Positions 11,090-22,569 of a DNA stretch of 64,000 bases are shown here, in pieces. The stretch's first letter is position 1; each line of letters begins with the position of its first letter. The notes under the pieces were generated by a model that saw only the letters and a list, made by a program, of their open reading frames with translations, ran no database searches and was not told the origin of the DNA. A program made the position numbers and the translations under genes. Source of the DNA: Eulemur rufifrons. Taxonomy: Eukaryota > Chordata > Mammalia > Primates > Lemuridae. The stretch is taken from assembly GCF_041146395.1 (NCBI RefSeq), contig NC_091010.1:50736001-50800000 (forward strand), read 5' to 3'.

Positions 11090-11610
11090 TGCTTGCTAAA
11101 TAATTAATGTTCTTTGTGTTTTTGCCAAAAATTTGGGAAAAATAGAAAAGTACAGCTGCATCTCTTGTGAACCCCCTATCCAGAAATACGTAACTACTAT
11201 TAATATCTTTGTGTCTGTCCCTCCAATGTTTCCTCTCTCCTTTCCATCTATCTATACAACCTTCGTCTATCTCTATGTATTTAAAAAAATACTTGGATCT
11301 TATAGCACATACAGTTTTACAAAATTCTTAAAATTGAGTATGTATATATCTTATATATACATAAAGGTACACATACATATATACTTATATATATATTTTT
11401 ATATATATAACAGTTCTATTTATCTCATTCCATTTGTGTCCATACCACTATTTTTTTCTTCTTTAACCAATCCCCCATTCTTGGACATTTAAGTTTGCTC
11501 AGAAATGTTGCTCTTGTGGCTCTATCTTGGTTTCATCCTTGATCATTTCCTTAAGAAAAATTCTTAGAAGTAGAATTTCTGGGTTAAAGGCTTCTGAATG
11601 ATTTCAAGAG
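11090..11610 (-). repeat. L1 LINE 3'-region fragment, antisense
   Basis: Matches the reverse of an old L1M-type 3' region: 'aaaaatagaaaagtacagc', 'tacttggatcttatagcac', 'ccaatcccccattcttgga' and 'cttagaagtagaatttctg'. The subfamily is not assigned. Confidence 0.65.
11333..11410. repeat. AT-rich TATA/CATA tract
   Basis: Degenerate TA and TATACA repeats inside the L1 fragment; a low-complexity expansion. Confidence 0.7.
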
Positions 11611-12344
11611 TCAGGGTGCTGCTTGTAGCTTGCAGATTCCTTTTGACAGAGCCGAGAGCTCTAGAGGCTTAACCTTGCTTAGGGCTCAACTTGGACATGA
11701 CTTTGCAGTTCTGCTGCTGTTCTAAGACTTGGGCCATGGAAGTTTGAGGAGACTGAGTGCTACTGCAGGGCTGAGCAAACCGAGGCAAGGCTGAGATTAA
11801 CCCGGTTAATGGGTGATCAGGATTCCGGGTGTCTGTGTGTATCTGAGATGATAATAAGAGGATGACTGAAGCCAGCAGAGTGGTTGGGAACCAGTTTAGG
11901 GCAGTGTGAGAGGGTCAGAATAGGTAATGGCAGGACAAAGACTCTTGAATTTGGGGATATACCACAGTAAACGTGAGGACCTTGAAACCGATAGATAAAT
12001 TCTGCGTCAGGCAAAGGCTTTTATACTTGTCCTACTGGAAACGAAGGACTGATTTCTGTGATGGGGCTCTCCCAGGGCCTGCAGACCAGAGAGCATCCCA
12101 GAAAAAATCCTAGTGTCTAGTTGATGTTTCCTAGCTCTCGATTTTCTGAGCTCAGCAAATGATGGTTGACGTCCAGGCTCACTGGAAAACTAGTCCTATT
12201 AGTCACAGACCTGCAATAGATTAGAAATAATGAGTGTGGAGGACCAGCTCCGGTGACCCATTTGTAAGAGGACTCCATCTGCCTTGGACCAGCTTAAGTC
12301 TCACTTGTCACAGTTTGATGTAATATAATATTGCTAGTAATATT
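11611..12344. other. Unique DNA, nothing recognised
   Basis: No repeat family or exon is recognised. Confidence 0.4.
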
Positions 12345-12935
12345 TGAGGAAATCGTTGCAGAGTAGGAATGTTCTGGAAGACTGGAGGTAGGCAATTGTT
12401 CCTGTTTTCAAAATAGTTTTATGAATTACAGATTCATGAGCTGCTTTAAAATCTTGGTCAAAATTCTAATGTAGATTATTTATTTAAAAGGTGGTTCGTG
12501 TGAGTTAAGAAAAGCAAGTAGTAGGCACTAGGCATCATCAGGGCTAAACAAGGAGCACATCTTGCTCCACTAGTCTCATCTCCGTTTATGTGTATCTTAA
12601 TTTCAGCATTTAAAAGTCTCTCAAGGTGACCTCGGGCTCCAGGCAGAGGGCTGCGGGCAGGCTGGATCAGTTATTCATGGAATGATATGCACAAAGTACT
12701 TTTCAGTGAAGCATTCTTAAACCAGAGACAGGTTTCTAGAGCTGCAAAATTCTATTCTTGATCCTGCGTTGCTAACATTCCCCTTAATCAATGACAAAGA
12801 AAGAAATATGTAGGTGACACGAAGATGGGAGAGATAATGGATATGTGGATTAAAGAATTCAGATCCAAACTGATTAGTTCAAGTTTGAAAAAAAACGAAC
12901 TTAATTTGTCAAAATGATGGTTAATAGGGTCATGT
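12345..12935 (+). repeat. L3/CR1 LINE remnant
   Basis: Ancient CR1-class LINE in forward orientation. Pieces that follow the family are 'tctggaagactggaggtag', 'cctgttttcaaaatag', 'atcttgctccactagtc' and 'ggtgacacgaagatgggaga'. Many indels; no frame survives. Confidence 0.6.
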
Positions 12936-13164
12936 GCTAGCTTTTATCCTTGCATTAAAAAAGTAAAACAGCTGTACAAGTGTGTGATGGAGAGGTTTAG
13001 CTTACTCATATTTCAGAAAGCATAAAGTGTCAAGTGTAGTATATGTCAAGCTACATGAATGGAACCAAAGAATCTGTCATGATAGACTCCTTCTCCCCTG
13101 GTGCTGATTGGACCACATCTGGAAGGACGTGACTGTTTCTGGGCACAGTACTTTGGAATAAAAA

Positions 13165-13385
13165 GGCAGACAGTGTGCCGTAGGGGAAAGAACATGGCAA
13201 ATTCCAAATCTGCCAATAACAGGCAGTGTGGACCTTGGGGAATGTAATCTCTTTGAACCTCGGTTTCTTCATCAGTAAAATGTGTCAATAATGGTTACCT
13301 TATAAGATTTCATGAGGATTATGTTAGTTATGAACATGCTCAGAACATGGCCTTGCTCAGACTTGGTGCTCAGCAAAGCTTAGAT
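13165..13385 (+). repeat. MIR SINE
   Basis: Forward MIR including the tRNA-like head ('taggggaaagaacatggc'), 'cctcggtttcttcatcagt', 'tcatgaggattatgttagt' and 'ggtgctcagcaaagc'. Confidence 0.8.
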
Positions 13386-13440
13386 TTCTTTTTGCTGTCT
13401 CTGCTAACGTGTATCAACAAGATTCTAAGAGGAGTTGAAA

Positions 13441-13737
13441 TTCATGTCATTCCTGGTGGCTTCATGCTGGTGGCTTATTGATCCCACCTTCCAGCTATGG
13501 GCTAGGAAGCCAGAGGCCTGGATTCATATCTCAGTCCTTCCACTAACTTGAGCACGTTCGCTATGGTCTCTAAACCTCAGTTTCTTTAACGCTGGGAAAT
13601 ATCTCATAGGGTTGGGAAGATTAAATGAAATTATGGACATCATACTCTTACTAATCACAGCAAGCACTCAAGAAATACTAGCTAGCTCTAGTGTGTATAT
13701 CAGGAGGGCAGGACACTGCCTTATATTAGCTACTGGT
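13441..13737. repeat. Dispersed duplication, copy 1 (contains a MIR)
   Basis: A 297-base block that recurs at 15091-15386 in the same orientation. By eye I count about 14 substitutions and one small indel, close to 95% identity. The flanking sequences on both sides differ between copies. The block holds a forward MIR ('cctggattcatatctcagt', 'taaacctcagtttctttaa'). Confidence 0.9.
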
Positions 13738-13784
13738 TTGCAGCCTGCGGAGGAGTAGATGCTGGAGCATGTGAGATGTATGCA

Positions 13785-13992
13785 TACTCTCTGCCCAACA
13801 CTGTTCTGAATGATTTACATGGATTCTTCCCTTTAGCCTTCTGAATAGTCCTGAGAAGGAGGTACTTTTTTTTTTTTTTTTTGGCATTTTACAGGTTAGG
13901 AAACTGAGACTCAGGAAAGACCATAGCCCCACAGCTAACCAGGAATACAGCTTAGACTGGAACCTGATCTTCTGTCTCCCTGTCTAGACGGC
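13785..13992 (-). repeat. MIR SINE with an internal T18 run
   Basis: Reverse MIR: 'cccaacactgttctgaatg', 'acaggttaggaaactgagac' and 'tctagacggccatgctgc'. A run of 18 T bases (13865-13882) interrupts the core. Confidence 0.8.
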
Positions 13993-14829
13993 CATGCTGC
14001 ACCCCTTGCATTCTAGAAGAATAATAAAAATTGGCAGGTGTTAGGGGAAGATCTTTTGTGGTCAATGGAGAGATCCATCTGGATCGGGCTTCAGGAAATG
14101 TCAGTGTGAGTCCAGTACTGGCCACTGACCTCCTGGGGCATCTCTCCACATCCCCCCTCTGTTGACAGCTTTTCTCCCCATGGTTTCCTCAGCTGGGCCC
14201 TAAGGGAATTTTGCTAGACAATTGCTAATATCCTTCTCAGATTGAGAAAAATTATGAGCCCAGGCTTTCTGTTCCACCCTGTGGATGGCCCGGGGCCAAG
14301 GGGCCAAGGCTGAGTTGGTCTGGAGTATATTTATCAAGGCTGGAGGGGCAGGAACTGAGTGGGGTTTAATCGGGTGAGCGGACACATTCCCAAGGAGAGC
14401 CAGAAGCTGCCTGGCTATCTCATGTCCCCCTGCCCTGGTTCTTGCTGACGTGGCTGCCTGGTGAGGACCCTGGAGGGGGCCGCCGAGAAACACCATCACC
14501 CTCCATCCATTCACATCTGCGTCACACGGCTGCTTCCCTGGAATGGAGCAAGATAAATGATAAATCATGGCAACCTTTTGAAAGGGTTTTCTTGGGTCCC
14601 AGCCAGAGGCAGAGATGCAAATCGATGTGTCTTCTTAGTCTGCATCTTTATTTACTGAGTCATGTTCCTTCTGGGAGAAAGAGCAGGGCTTGATTTTAGC
14701 TCTAAATCATCTCTGTCCCAGAAGTCACTGCTGGGGACTCTTCCAGAAAAGGCTGCCTAATCCTGGCCCCTTCTCCACTCTGATACTCCCGTTCAACTCC
14801 CTGGGGAGCCTCAGTCCCCTGTCACCTTC
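13993..14829. other. Unique DNA, nothing recognised
   Basis: GC-moderate. A 122-codon minus-strand open frame (14200-14568) has no recognisable domain. Confidence 0.4.
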
Positions 14830-15052
14830 AGTCCACATTCCACACTCTAGGATTTGGTGCATGTTGCTTCGCCCTCTGTCCTCTGACATCTGGAACTTCC
14901 TCTGTAGTCAGCCCTGTTCCATGGACCTGCCCAGGTTGGTGAGCCCTTGCAGATTAGTTGAACTAGGAGTAATTTTGGGGCAGGGACACTGATCCCTGTA
15001 TCTAGAATGTGCTTGGCGCTCAGTAGACCCTATTTAATGAATGAGTGAGGAC
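14830..15052 (+). repeat. L2 LINE 3' end
   Basis: 'tctgacatctggaacttcc' and the terminal 'tctagaatgtgcttggcgc' plus 'tttaatgaatgagtgagg' follow the L2 3' UTR and end. Confidence 0.7.
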
Positions 15053-15090
15053 AACTGAAGCGGGAAACACCAGCTGGCACCAGTTTGCCC

Positions 15091-15386
15091 TTCATTCATC
15101 CCTGGTGGCTTCATGCTGGTGGCTTATTGATCCCACCTTCCAGCTATGGGCTAGGAAGCCAAAGGCCTGGATTCAAATCTCAGTCCTTCCACTAACTTGA
15201 GCACGTTCGCTCTAGTCTCTAAACCTCAGTTTCTTTAACACTGGGGAGTATCTCATAGGGTTGGGAGGATTAAATGAAATTATGGACATCATACTCTTAC
15301 TAATCACAGCGAGCACTTGAGAAATACTAGCTAGCTCTAGTGTGTATATCAGGAGGTCAGGACACTGCCTTATATTAGCTGCTGGT
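15091..15386. repeat. Dispersed duplication, copy 2 (contains a MIR)
   Basis: Partner of 13441-13737. Beyond the shared block this copy runs on into 'cctcaataagtcc', which fits the natural MIR 3' end. This suggests copy 2 is nearer the original location and copy 1 is the derived one. Confidence 0.9.
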
Positions 15387-15399
15387 CCTCAATAAGTCC

Positions 15400-16285
15400 A
15401 TCTTGAGTGCTTGTTGGATAAGAACCCCAACATATACAAAGAAGGCAAGAAAGGGTTCATCAGAGGGGACTGATACATTTATAATAAAATAGGATGCTGC
15501 TAGCTTGGAGGCTTAATAGCAGACACTTTGGGTACAAAGAGAGAAACAGAAACATGAGGTCAGGACAGTTGTTACATCAGTGTTCTCTGTTGTCTCTGGA
15601 CACGATGTTCCTAAACTGTGGTGCTTGTGTTTGAAAGGCAGGTCACTCTAGGACAATACTGCTTTTAAAGATTATAATAGATGCTGGCAAGAGAGGAACA
15701 CTCAGAACTAGGCTTTGCTGCAGGGAGTTAAAAATGCCAAATACCGTGCCTTTGCTGTGTCCCAGAGGGGTGGGGACAGATTCCGATTACTAGAAAGATG
15801 AACTCTCATCTCCGTCTCTCTAACGGGGCTCAACCTCTGCTTTTGCATCCACGCACATTGCTGCTGCTGTTCAAAAGCCTTTATCTTGTGCCAAAATGTA
15901 CATATTGTGGAACAGACATCTCCCTCCACTTCCTTGAAAAAAATAGCCATGCTAACAAGCAGGATTGGGAATGGGTGGGCCACAGCAGTGCTTTGACATC
16001 TAGATGGGCTATTTAGCTGGGGGGCTTTGTGTAGGTGTGCTGGGTAGAGCCTGATGTTCTTAGAAGGGAGGTGCAGTTAGGGGTGGGTCTAACGTGCCCC
16101 AGACAGGCCCAGTCTTCAGGGGAGAAGGAGGGTCTGGTATTTGAAAGTGAAAGGGCTGAGCAAATAGTGGAGGAGGGAGCCCAGAGCCAGAGTGGGGGCA
16201 AGTCAGGCTACAATCAGCTTGCAGTACATAGGCTGATTAATCAGGGATGAATTCAATTTCCCTGCAAGAACTGATGCGTATTGTC
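15400..16285. other. Unique DNA, nothing recognised
   Basis: No repeat or exon is recognised. Confidence 0.4.
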
Positions 16286-16490
16286 ATGGGCATCAGCAAA
16301 GAATAATAACAACCCTTGAACTTGCAGAATGCTTTATGCTTCTGAAAATGTTCTGGGATTCGGTGAGCTCCTCTGATGCTCCCAGGAGCCCTGAGAGGTG
16401 GGGAGGGCAGGCATTGCTCTCCCCTCAGCAGTGGTGCCCAGGGCCAAGGGACCTGCATAAGGCCATGAAGTGGGTCCCAAAATAGCCGGA
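16286..16490 (-). repeat. MIR SINE, diverged
   Basis: 'cagaatgctttatgcttct', 'gagccctgagaggtgggga' and 'gggacctgcataaggcca' follow the MIRc type. Weak in the last third. Confidence 0.55.
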
Positions 16491-16514
16491 ACTCATGCCC
16501 ACCCTAATTTCTAT

Positions 16515-16640
16515 AATTTGTCCATTCAGGTATTCATTCATTCGTCAAATCTTTGAGCACCTTTTTTATTTTAGTGCCAAGCATTGTGTTAGGTTTAAGA
16601 AATAGAGAGATCAGAGACTTGCCTTCAGAATAATCCCAAT
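16515..16640 (-). repeat. L2 LINE 3' end
   Basis: 'aggtattcattcattcgtc', 'ctttgagcacctttt' and 'ccaagcattgtgttaggt' are the reverse L2 terminus. Confidence 0.75.
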
Positions 16641-17042
16641 ACTTTATCTGTTTAAATAAAGTAGCTTTGGAGGTTCTCTCTGGAAAGCTCCAGGTTTGGT
16701 GCTTTTCTGTGATGCCCAGAGGTTTCATTTTCTATTTCCTCAATCCCTTTTATGTGGTGGGGGAGAACAGGAGCCTCCTTGTTGAGCAAGCCTGCAAACC
16801 TAACCCCATTTACATGGGGCTACTCTTTTTTCAGCATCCTCTTGGAACCAAAAGACTGTGGGGGCTGTGATGTTCCCCCAGTGATGCCTTAGATGCGTGT
16901 TTGTGCCTGGACAGATCAGAAGCTTTATAGGGGTCCTGGTGCCCTGCTTATCTTGGCAATCTGCCCTCATACAATAGTAGGCAAATAATTGGATTGAGGT
17001 GGTTGAGATATTACTATTTTTAAGCTATTTGTGTCTCTATGC

Positions 17043-17077
<35 letters not shown>

Positions 17078-17764
17078 GGGCTGGTTTGCTGGCTTAATCT
17101 AAAATGTGAACAAAATTTGTCTACTTTTGAAGTTTATTTCCAGGGTTGCTAGAAATATCTCTTCCCTAGAAATAAATCCCATTTCTTAGTCCAGTGTGCT
17201 CTAATTTTTACCATTATAAATGTACTCCTTTATTGGAAGGATGAACGTCTGTAGTCCTGTTCACTTTAGTATGAATTAGACAGTGGTCTTTTCTTTTAAG
17301 TGTAAGAGAAATTACAGTAGTGAGAGAGAGAGTGAGCCTGGAGCCCTAAAAAGGGACAAAGGGCAGAGAAAGCAGAGGCAAAAGCTAAGGCACCACAGAC
17401 AAACTGCTGCTTTTGTAATTCTGCTGAGAGAGGACCTTGGTCCTATATTCTTCCCAAGTAGACTGAAAGAACTTCAGAGACCAAGCATGCATTTCTCCCT
17501 GAAAAGCAATTACCAAACCACCAAGGGCACAGAGGACACTGTGCCTATGCACAGGACCTCAGGAAGGACTTTGCATGCTGTCCTTGCTCAGTCTGTGGTC
17601 CTGGCCTCATGCAGGCATGAATGGCCTTAGCAGTCTTCATAGGGAGGAGGAGGCATGAGGGGTCCACATGTGGGCGGAAGGGCTCTTCTCTGAAATCTCT
17701 CTCCATAGCTCCCACTGACGCTGCTCTCCTTTGACAGGCCATGGTTTGCTATGAAAATACATCT
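16641..17764. other. Unique DNA with one GT microsatellite
   Basis: Apart from the dinucleotide repeat listed separately, no repeat or exon is recognised. A 115-codon open frame at 17283-17630 resembles nothing. Confidence 0.4.
17045..17076. repeat. (GT)16 microsatellite
   Basis: Uninterrupted alternating GT for 32 bases; likely polymorphic. Confidence 0.95.
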
Positions 17765-17955
17765 GTAGGTTCTGGATAGAGCCAGCCAGACCTGGGTTTG
17801 ATCCCAGCTCAGGAGCTTCATAGCTTTGTGACCTTGACTGAACGATTTGACCGCTCACCTGAGATAAGATCAACATTGACCTCATATGGGAGTAATTAAA
17901 TGAGATGACATATATGCAGGGCCTGCTATTAACTTATTATTAACACACCTGACAG
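17765..17955 (+). repeat. MIR SINE
   Basis: Forward MIR with a recognisable B-box-like part 'tgggtttgatcccagctc', then 'gctttgtgaccttgactg' and 'gagtaattaaatgagatga'. Confidence 0.85.
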
Positions 17956-20073
17956 GTTAGCTTTCTCTTCCTTAAAAATAAATTTATTTTTTGCAGTTTA
18001 AAAAAAAAATCTACCCTTTAAAGTATTTGGCTTAGAATTTCCCCAGAAGGGGTGGAGTACGAATTCAAGAGTCTGAAGCACGTCAAGAAAGAGAAGGGCT
18101 CCCAGAGGCGGCTGTGCCCCGCGGCTGGCCTTTCACGCGGCTCCCCTGCCTGGTGGCTGTCGGTGGGCAGGGGGCCGTGCTCCTCCTGAGGAAGCTGTGC
18201 CCCTGCATTGTTCTTGGCACTTACGCCAGCCATTCAGGGCGCTTAAAAAATTGGCTTAGAAAATAGTTTGAAAGTTGTTACTTGGGATTCAGGAAACTCC
18301 AGGTGGCTTTTGAGAGCTGCCCCCAAATGCAGCCGGAGATGCGTCCTCAGCTGTTCACTTGCAGGACTTTCATTATTTTTCATGTTTATTTCTAGCTAGA
18401 GCCAGAGCTGGGGTATTCATGAGCTCTCACCGTCTGGCTTTTTTTTTTTTTTTCTTTTTTTCCTTTTTTTTTTTTTTTTTTAAAATCAATCCCTTTGTTT
18501 CTTTGGGAGAAAAAGAAGCTTGCTCCCCAATCCCCTCTGCCCCACCATAGGGTTCAAGGAAACTGGCCCTTGTAATTGTAAATTACCTATGAAAAAGACA
18601 GAGCCCTTGGCTCCCTTCCTGGCTAAAGCTTCAAGATCAGCAGCCATAGCGGAAATTAACGAAAGCTGCTGCTGAGCTTCTGGCCTGTTGGTAGCTGCTG
18701 AGATGAAAAGGCAGCAACTGAATCGGCTTTGAGGATGAGCATTCCGATAAGGATTTTTGTTTGGGATACAGTTATTACACATGCCACGGGCTCCACCCAG
18801 GCCTCAGGTTTCTTGGAACCAGTTCCGATTTGCTCGCGAATAACCAGTCTGCTTTTCTTTCAAAAGGTAACCTTTTCCCTCTCATCTGACCACTTTCTCC
18901 CCCAAGAAAAAAATCCAGCCCTCCAAACACAATACACTAGAAGCCCAAGGTGAAGCCCCATGTCTGAATCTCTCTCTTTTCCTCTTCTTCTTCTTGATTG
19001 CAGAGTGAGGCTCAGTTGAACTCACTTTCTTTTTCATCTCTGCCCATCCCCTTGGGCCCGTGTTAAACAGCTGTCATACAGGGGCTGCCCGGGAATCCAG
19101 CTATGAAACAAACCAGCCAGCCTTCTTAATTGTCCTCCTGCGACTAAACTCAATTTGTCATCCTAATTCTTGAGCACTTGAGTTCCGGGGCTTGTGAGTG
19201 TCATTCCCGAACTTGGCCAGTTGTCTGCCCTCAGTCAGACCCTCCTGTGAACTGACTGGAGGGCACACAGAAGGCCACGGGGTGAGGGTGAGCTTGTTAA
19301 GAGAAAAGTGATTTCTTGTTCTGGTGGAAGGGGAAGTTTCCTCCTTCGCCTCAGGAAGACCCGTAAACTCTGTCCAGAAAGAGGTCCTGTGTCTTCCTGT
19401 GAGAAATAAGCACTTACGTGACAAGGACACAGTCCACACGGTGCATGTACACATGTGTTTTGCTGCATATGCAGAGTGTGTTTTAGAGAGTGTAGTGACA
19501 CTTAGTTATTCTGTCAAGACTTAGAAATATATTTTAAGTTGACAGGGATGAACTTAACATATATGGTTTTGGATATTATCATCAGCATCCCCAAATCTAT
19601 GGCATTATAGTAATTTTTTATTACCCTGATACTTTTCCAGTTTACTCTATTAAATAGTTGTTATGTTCTCTGTTTGGGGAGTGAGTCCTTCTGAAGTCTG
19701 TTTCCATTATTGTCTTGGCAAGTGAATTTCTTTTCCTTTCAAAAGGCTTCAGTCTCTGAGTCTTCCTTTGACTTTTTCAATTGGAAACTTGGTTTGGTTA
19801 TTTGTCGTCTTTCTGGCTTGATAGTTCAGATTTTAAATGTGATGACTTTTTCTTTGTTTGCAACTCGCCCACACATCCGTGACATTTTAGACTGATCCAG
19901 CCCAGGCACTCTCCAGAAACAGGTTCTTGATTCATCTCAAAGCAGCAATTTGTAGATGCAGCCTCTTAGAAACACCTGGTAATATCTGAAGAACTTGGGA
20001 ATATATGGGCCAGTGGTTTTCTCCCCTTTGCTCTTTCTTGCCGGACAAGAGTTTGCATGTGTTCTTGAGGTGG
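17956..20073. other. About 2.1 kb of unique DNA
   Basis: The longest region in the first third without a recognised repeat. It includes a T-rich tract at 18438-18482 (T runs broken by single C), and GC-richer patches near 18100-18200 and 19200-19400. No exon is recognised. Its freedom from ancient repeats would be compatible with conserved regulatory DNA, but I see no specific evidence of function. Confidence 0.4.
18438..18482. repeat. Interrupted poly(T) tract
   Basis: About 45 bases of T with a few C interruptions. No retroelement body is recognised on either side, so it may be a low-complexity tract. Confidence 0.8.
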
Positions 20074-21170
20074 CTATGGCTGAATTGCAATATCTGTAGT
20101 TTCCTTGTGACAGATCTTCATGGGTTCCCTGTTCCCACTCTCTCCTGGGATCCCAGGACAGAAGAATGCGCACAAGGGCTCTGAGTCAGACACATTTGTG
20201 AGTGTATATAGATGGAAACCATCAGGCATTGAAAAATGAAGTCACAGACCAGAAAATCTTTACTTTCTGCAAAACTGGGTTCACATGGAGAACAACCTGT
20301 GGTTGGGAACTGACAGCAACTTCACATTTCCCCCGAGACTCAAGGTCTGAAGATACAGGAGAAGTTTCTTGATACTATGCAATTTCTCTGCAAACACCCA
20401 CAGGCCATTCATTCAGCTGACTGACTTCCACCTCCCAGTAGCAGCAGCCAGACAGAAAACTGAGGAACCCAGGATACAAGCTTCAGAGATGAATGTCTTG
20501 AGGTTCTCTGGTGGTCTCTTCTGGGCATTCACACATCTGATGCTCTGCAAGTCATTAGAAAGTATGGGAAAGCTGTTGGCCATGACGGATCTGGACTCAT
20601 ACACTCATAGAACTACAGGCTCTGGCAGCGCATGCTCAGCACAGGAATATTTGCTTTAATCTTGGATGCCAGCTGCCACAGGGTGATGTTGATCTCAATC
20701 CTCTGCATCTGAGTGAGGTCAGGACACTGGGGACAAATGAAAAGAGCATCTTGGTTCTCTCTCTCCAAATGCCTGAGATAGGAGAAGCAGAAGTTGTGTT
20801 TGCAAAAGAGTAAACAGGGGCCTTCAACAGAGTTCAGGCAGGTGGGTCCATTTCTTTCTGAGTTTTTCTGCCATGGTCACCTAGAAGTTCACTACCCCAG
20901 GGCTAGTTCTCAGGCCTCCATTCATGCTGCCTCCAGCTCTCCGATAAGGCTGGCGGTATTGCCCAGGGCCAGGCTGTCCTGACTGTGCTTCTTCCAGGGA
21001 TGCTGAAAGCACTCTGGACAGGGGAAAAGCCTGTTATCTGTCTCCGTCGCCAGGCACCTTAGACAGAGGCCATGTCCACACTCATGGGACAGGGCTCCTC
21101 AAAGTAGTGCCCATGATAGGGGCAGGTCAGGGCTTTTGGGAGTTTAGCCTCAGATGTTCTTGAATTGAGG
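20074..21170 (-). pseudogene. RING-finger and B30.2/SPRY pseudogene (RFPL/TRIM-like)
   Basis: On the minus strand three coding remnants appear in order. First, a RING-like segment (21124 to 21009): 'LTCPYHGHYFEEP', then after a one-base frameshift 'ECGHGLCLRCL' and 'LFPCPEC'. Second, another RING-like segment (20840 to 20724): 'CLNSVEGPCLLFCKHNFCF' and 'LFICPQC', with part of its first cysteine pair missing. Third, a B30.2/SPRY domain: 'LSNDLQSIRCVNAQKRPPEN', then in another frame 'CCYWEVEVSQLNEWPVGVCR', then 'DGFHLYTLTNVSD' and 'FFCPGIPGESGNREPMKIC', and a stop at 20074-20076. Proteins with RING plus SPRY and little or no B-box or coiled coil resemble the RFPL family; TRIM proteins normally have both extra parts. 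In-frame stops and at least four frame changes show it cannot be translated. No introns are evident, so it may be a retrocopy, but I see no poly(A) remnant. The exact parent is not assigned. Confidence 0.8.
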
Positions 21171-21399
21171 CCTTCTTGGGCTTCCAGCTCTGAAGATGCC
21201 CAGTGCCCTGGAGGATCTGCAGTTACTGCTGCCCTTTTTTGGGACAGGAGAGATCACACTTTGCCCCCATATCCTCCTACTCCCATTTCACTGACTTTGT
21301 CCTTTGATTGGATTTCCATTAAGAAGTCAAGCAAAATAAGACAGGGAATTCAATCACCAGTGTAGGATGCCAAGATTTCTGGGTGGTAAATTGCAGGTT

Positions 21400-21520
21400 C
21401 TGTGTTTATTCAACCATCAAACAAAATTTTACGTGGTACCTCCTTTGTGTAGGAAATATGTAGGGAGATACGATATGTTTAAGGGTAAACAGGGAAGACA
21501 GGGACCATGAAATGTTAGTC
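21400..21520 (-). repeat. L2 LINE 3'-end fragment
   Basis: 'tgtttattcaaccatcaaa', 'acctcctttgtgtagg' and 'aagggtaaacagggaagac' fit a diverged reverse L2 terminus. Confidence 0.5.
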
Positions 21521-21890
21521 AGCCCTACCTTAAAAAATGGGAAGTATTTCCTTTGTGTGTATAGAATTTCTTTCTTGGCATGAGCTAAAAATACAAAAAG
21601 GTGTGTATTTAAAGTTTTGCAATGCATACGAACAAAGACAAATGAGGCAATATTTTCATTACATCAAACTGAAACAGTCACCATTAATTATTTATAACCA
21701 ATTCCCTCAAAAAAAAATCTGCCTATACTATGTAGTCCTAGAAATTTGTGGATCCTTTTTTCCTCGCTCATGTTTTACTGAGCTAAATAATTAATTTGCA
21801 GTTTTGTATCCCTTGATAAAATGAAGGCTTCTCAAGTGTAGAAAATTATCTGGATCTGATGGTGATCAAAACATACAGAATACGTATGAC
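21521..21890. other. Unique AT-rich DNA
   Basis: Nothing recognised. Confidence 0.4.
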
Positions 21891-22062
21891 TCTCTGCTGT
21901 TGTCTCACCTATTCCTCCTGTTTACTGTTTCAATGCCACCGACTCTGGGAAGTCTTACGTGATCGCCCAGGTTAAGACTCCCCTGTTTACATTCTCATAG
22001 TCTGACCTGGTCCTTCACAGCACATATGAAATTGTATTAAAAACTCATCTTGTTATTTCTAA
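21891..22062 (+). repeat. L2 LINE fragment
   Basis: 'tgccaccgactctgggaag', 'cttacgtgatcgcccagg' and 'cacatatgaaattgtatta' follow the L2 end-of-ORF to 3' UTR transition. Confidence 0.65.
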
Positions 22063-22569
22063 CTTTCTGTAACTTCCGTAATGCATGGACTCCTTGTTTC
22101 CATCTCCGGAACGGATCCCAGCATCATGGTGGTGCCTGGTGGATCACTCGGTGGAAGGTTAATGGATTAATATGTGTCGTACAGAGGTTTTATAAGGGAA
22201 GGACACTTATTATTTTTAAATTTCCTTGCTTCTGTGTGTCTCAAGGCAAGAAAAGTCATTCATATGGAGAAATGGTGGCATAGAGGTGTTGCGGTTCTGG
22301 GATTTGAGAGCTTACTTTTATTCCAAGATCTTGTCAACCGGTTGGCCTTTTTTAAGTTAGAATAATGTTTATCTTTCCATCCATGAAATAATAGTAGCTT
22401 CTCATCTTGGAGAGTTCAGTTTCAAAAGTATATTAAAACCTTCCCATTTTTAATCATTAGAAGGCAGTGCCGGTATTCACCACCCAACCATCACAACAGC
22501 ACTTGGCTCTGAGGTCCTGGCATAGTCACCCAGAGCAGAGGCCTCTGAGGCCTGGTGTGGATTTCTCTG
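22063..22569. other. Unique DNA, nothing recognised
   Basis: No repeat or exon is recognised. Confidence 0.4.

Noticed and set aside
13441..15386. The two duplicate blocks as a CRISPR-like or transposon-end repeat pair
   Set aside because: Only two copies, 297 bases long, direct orientation, with unrelated spacer DNA and no terminal motifs or target duplications; a plain segmental copy fits better.
17045..17076. GT repeat as a regulatory element
   Set aside because: Ordinary dinucleotide microsatellite with no other evidence of function.
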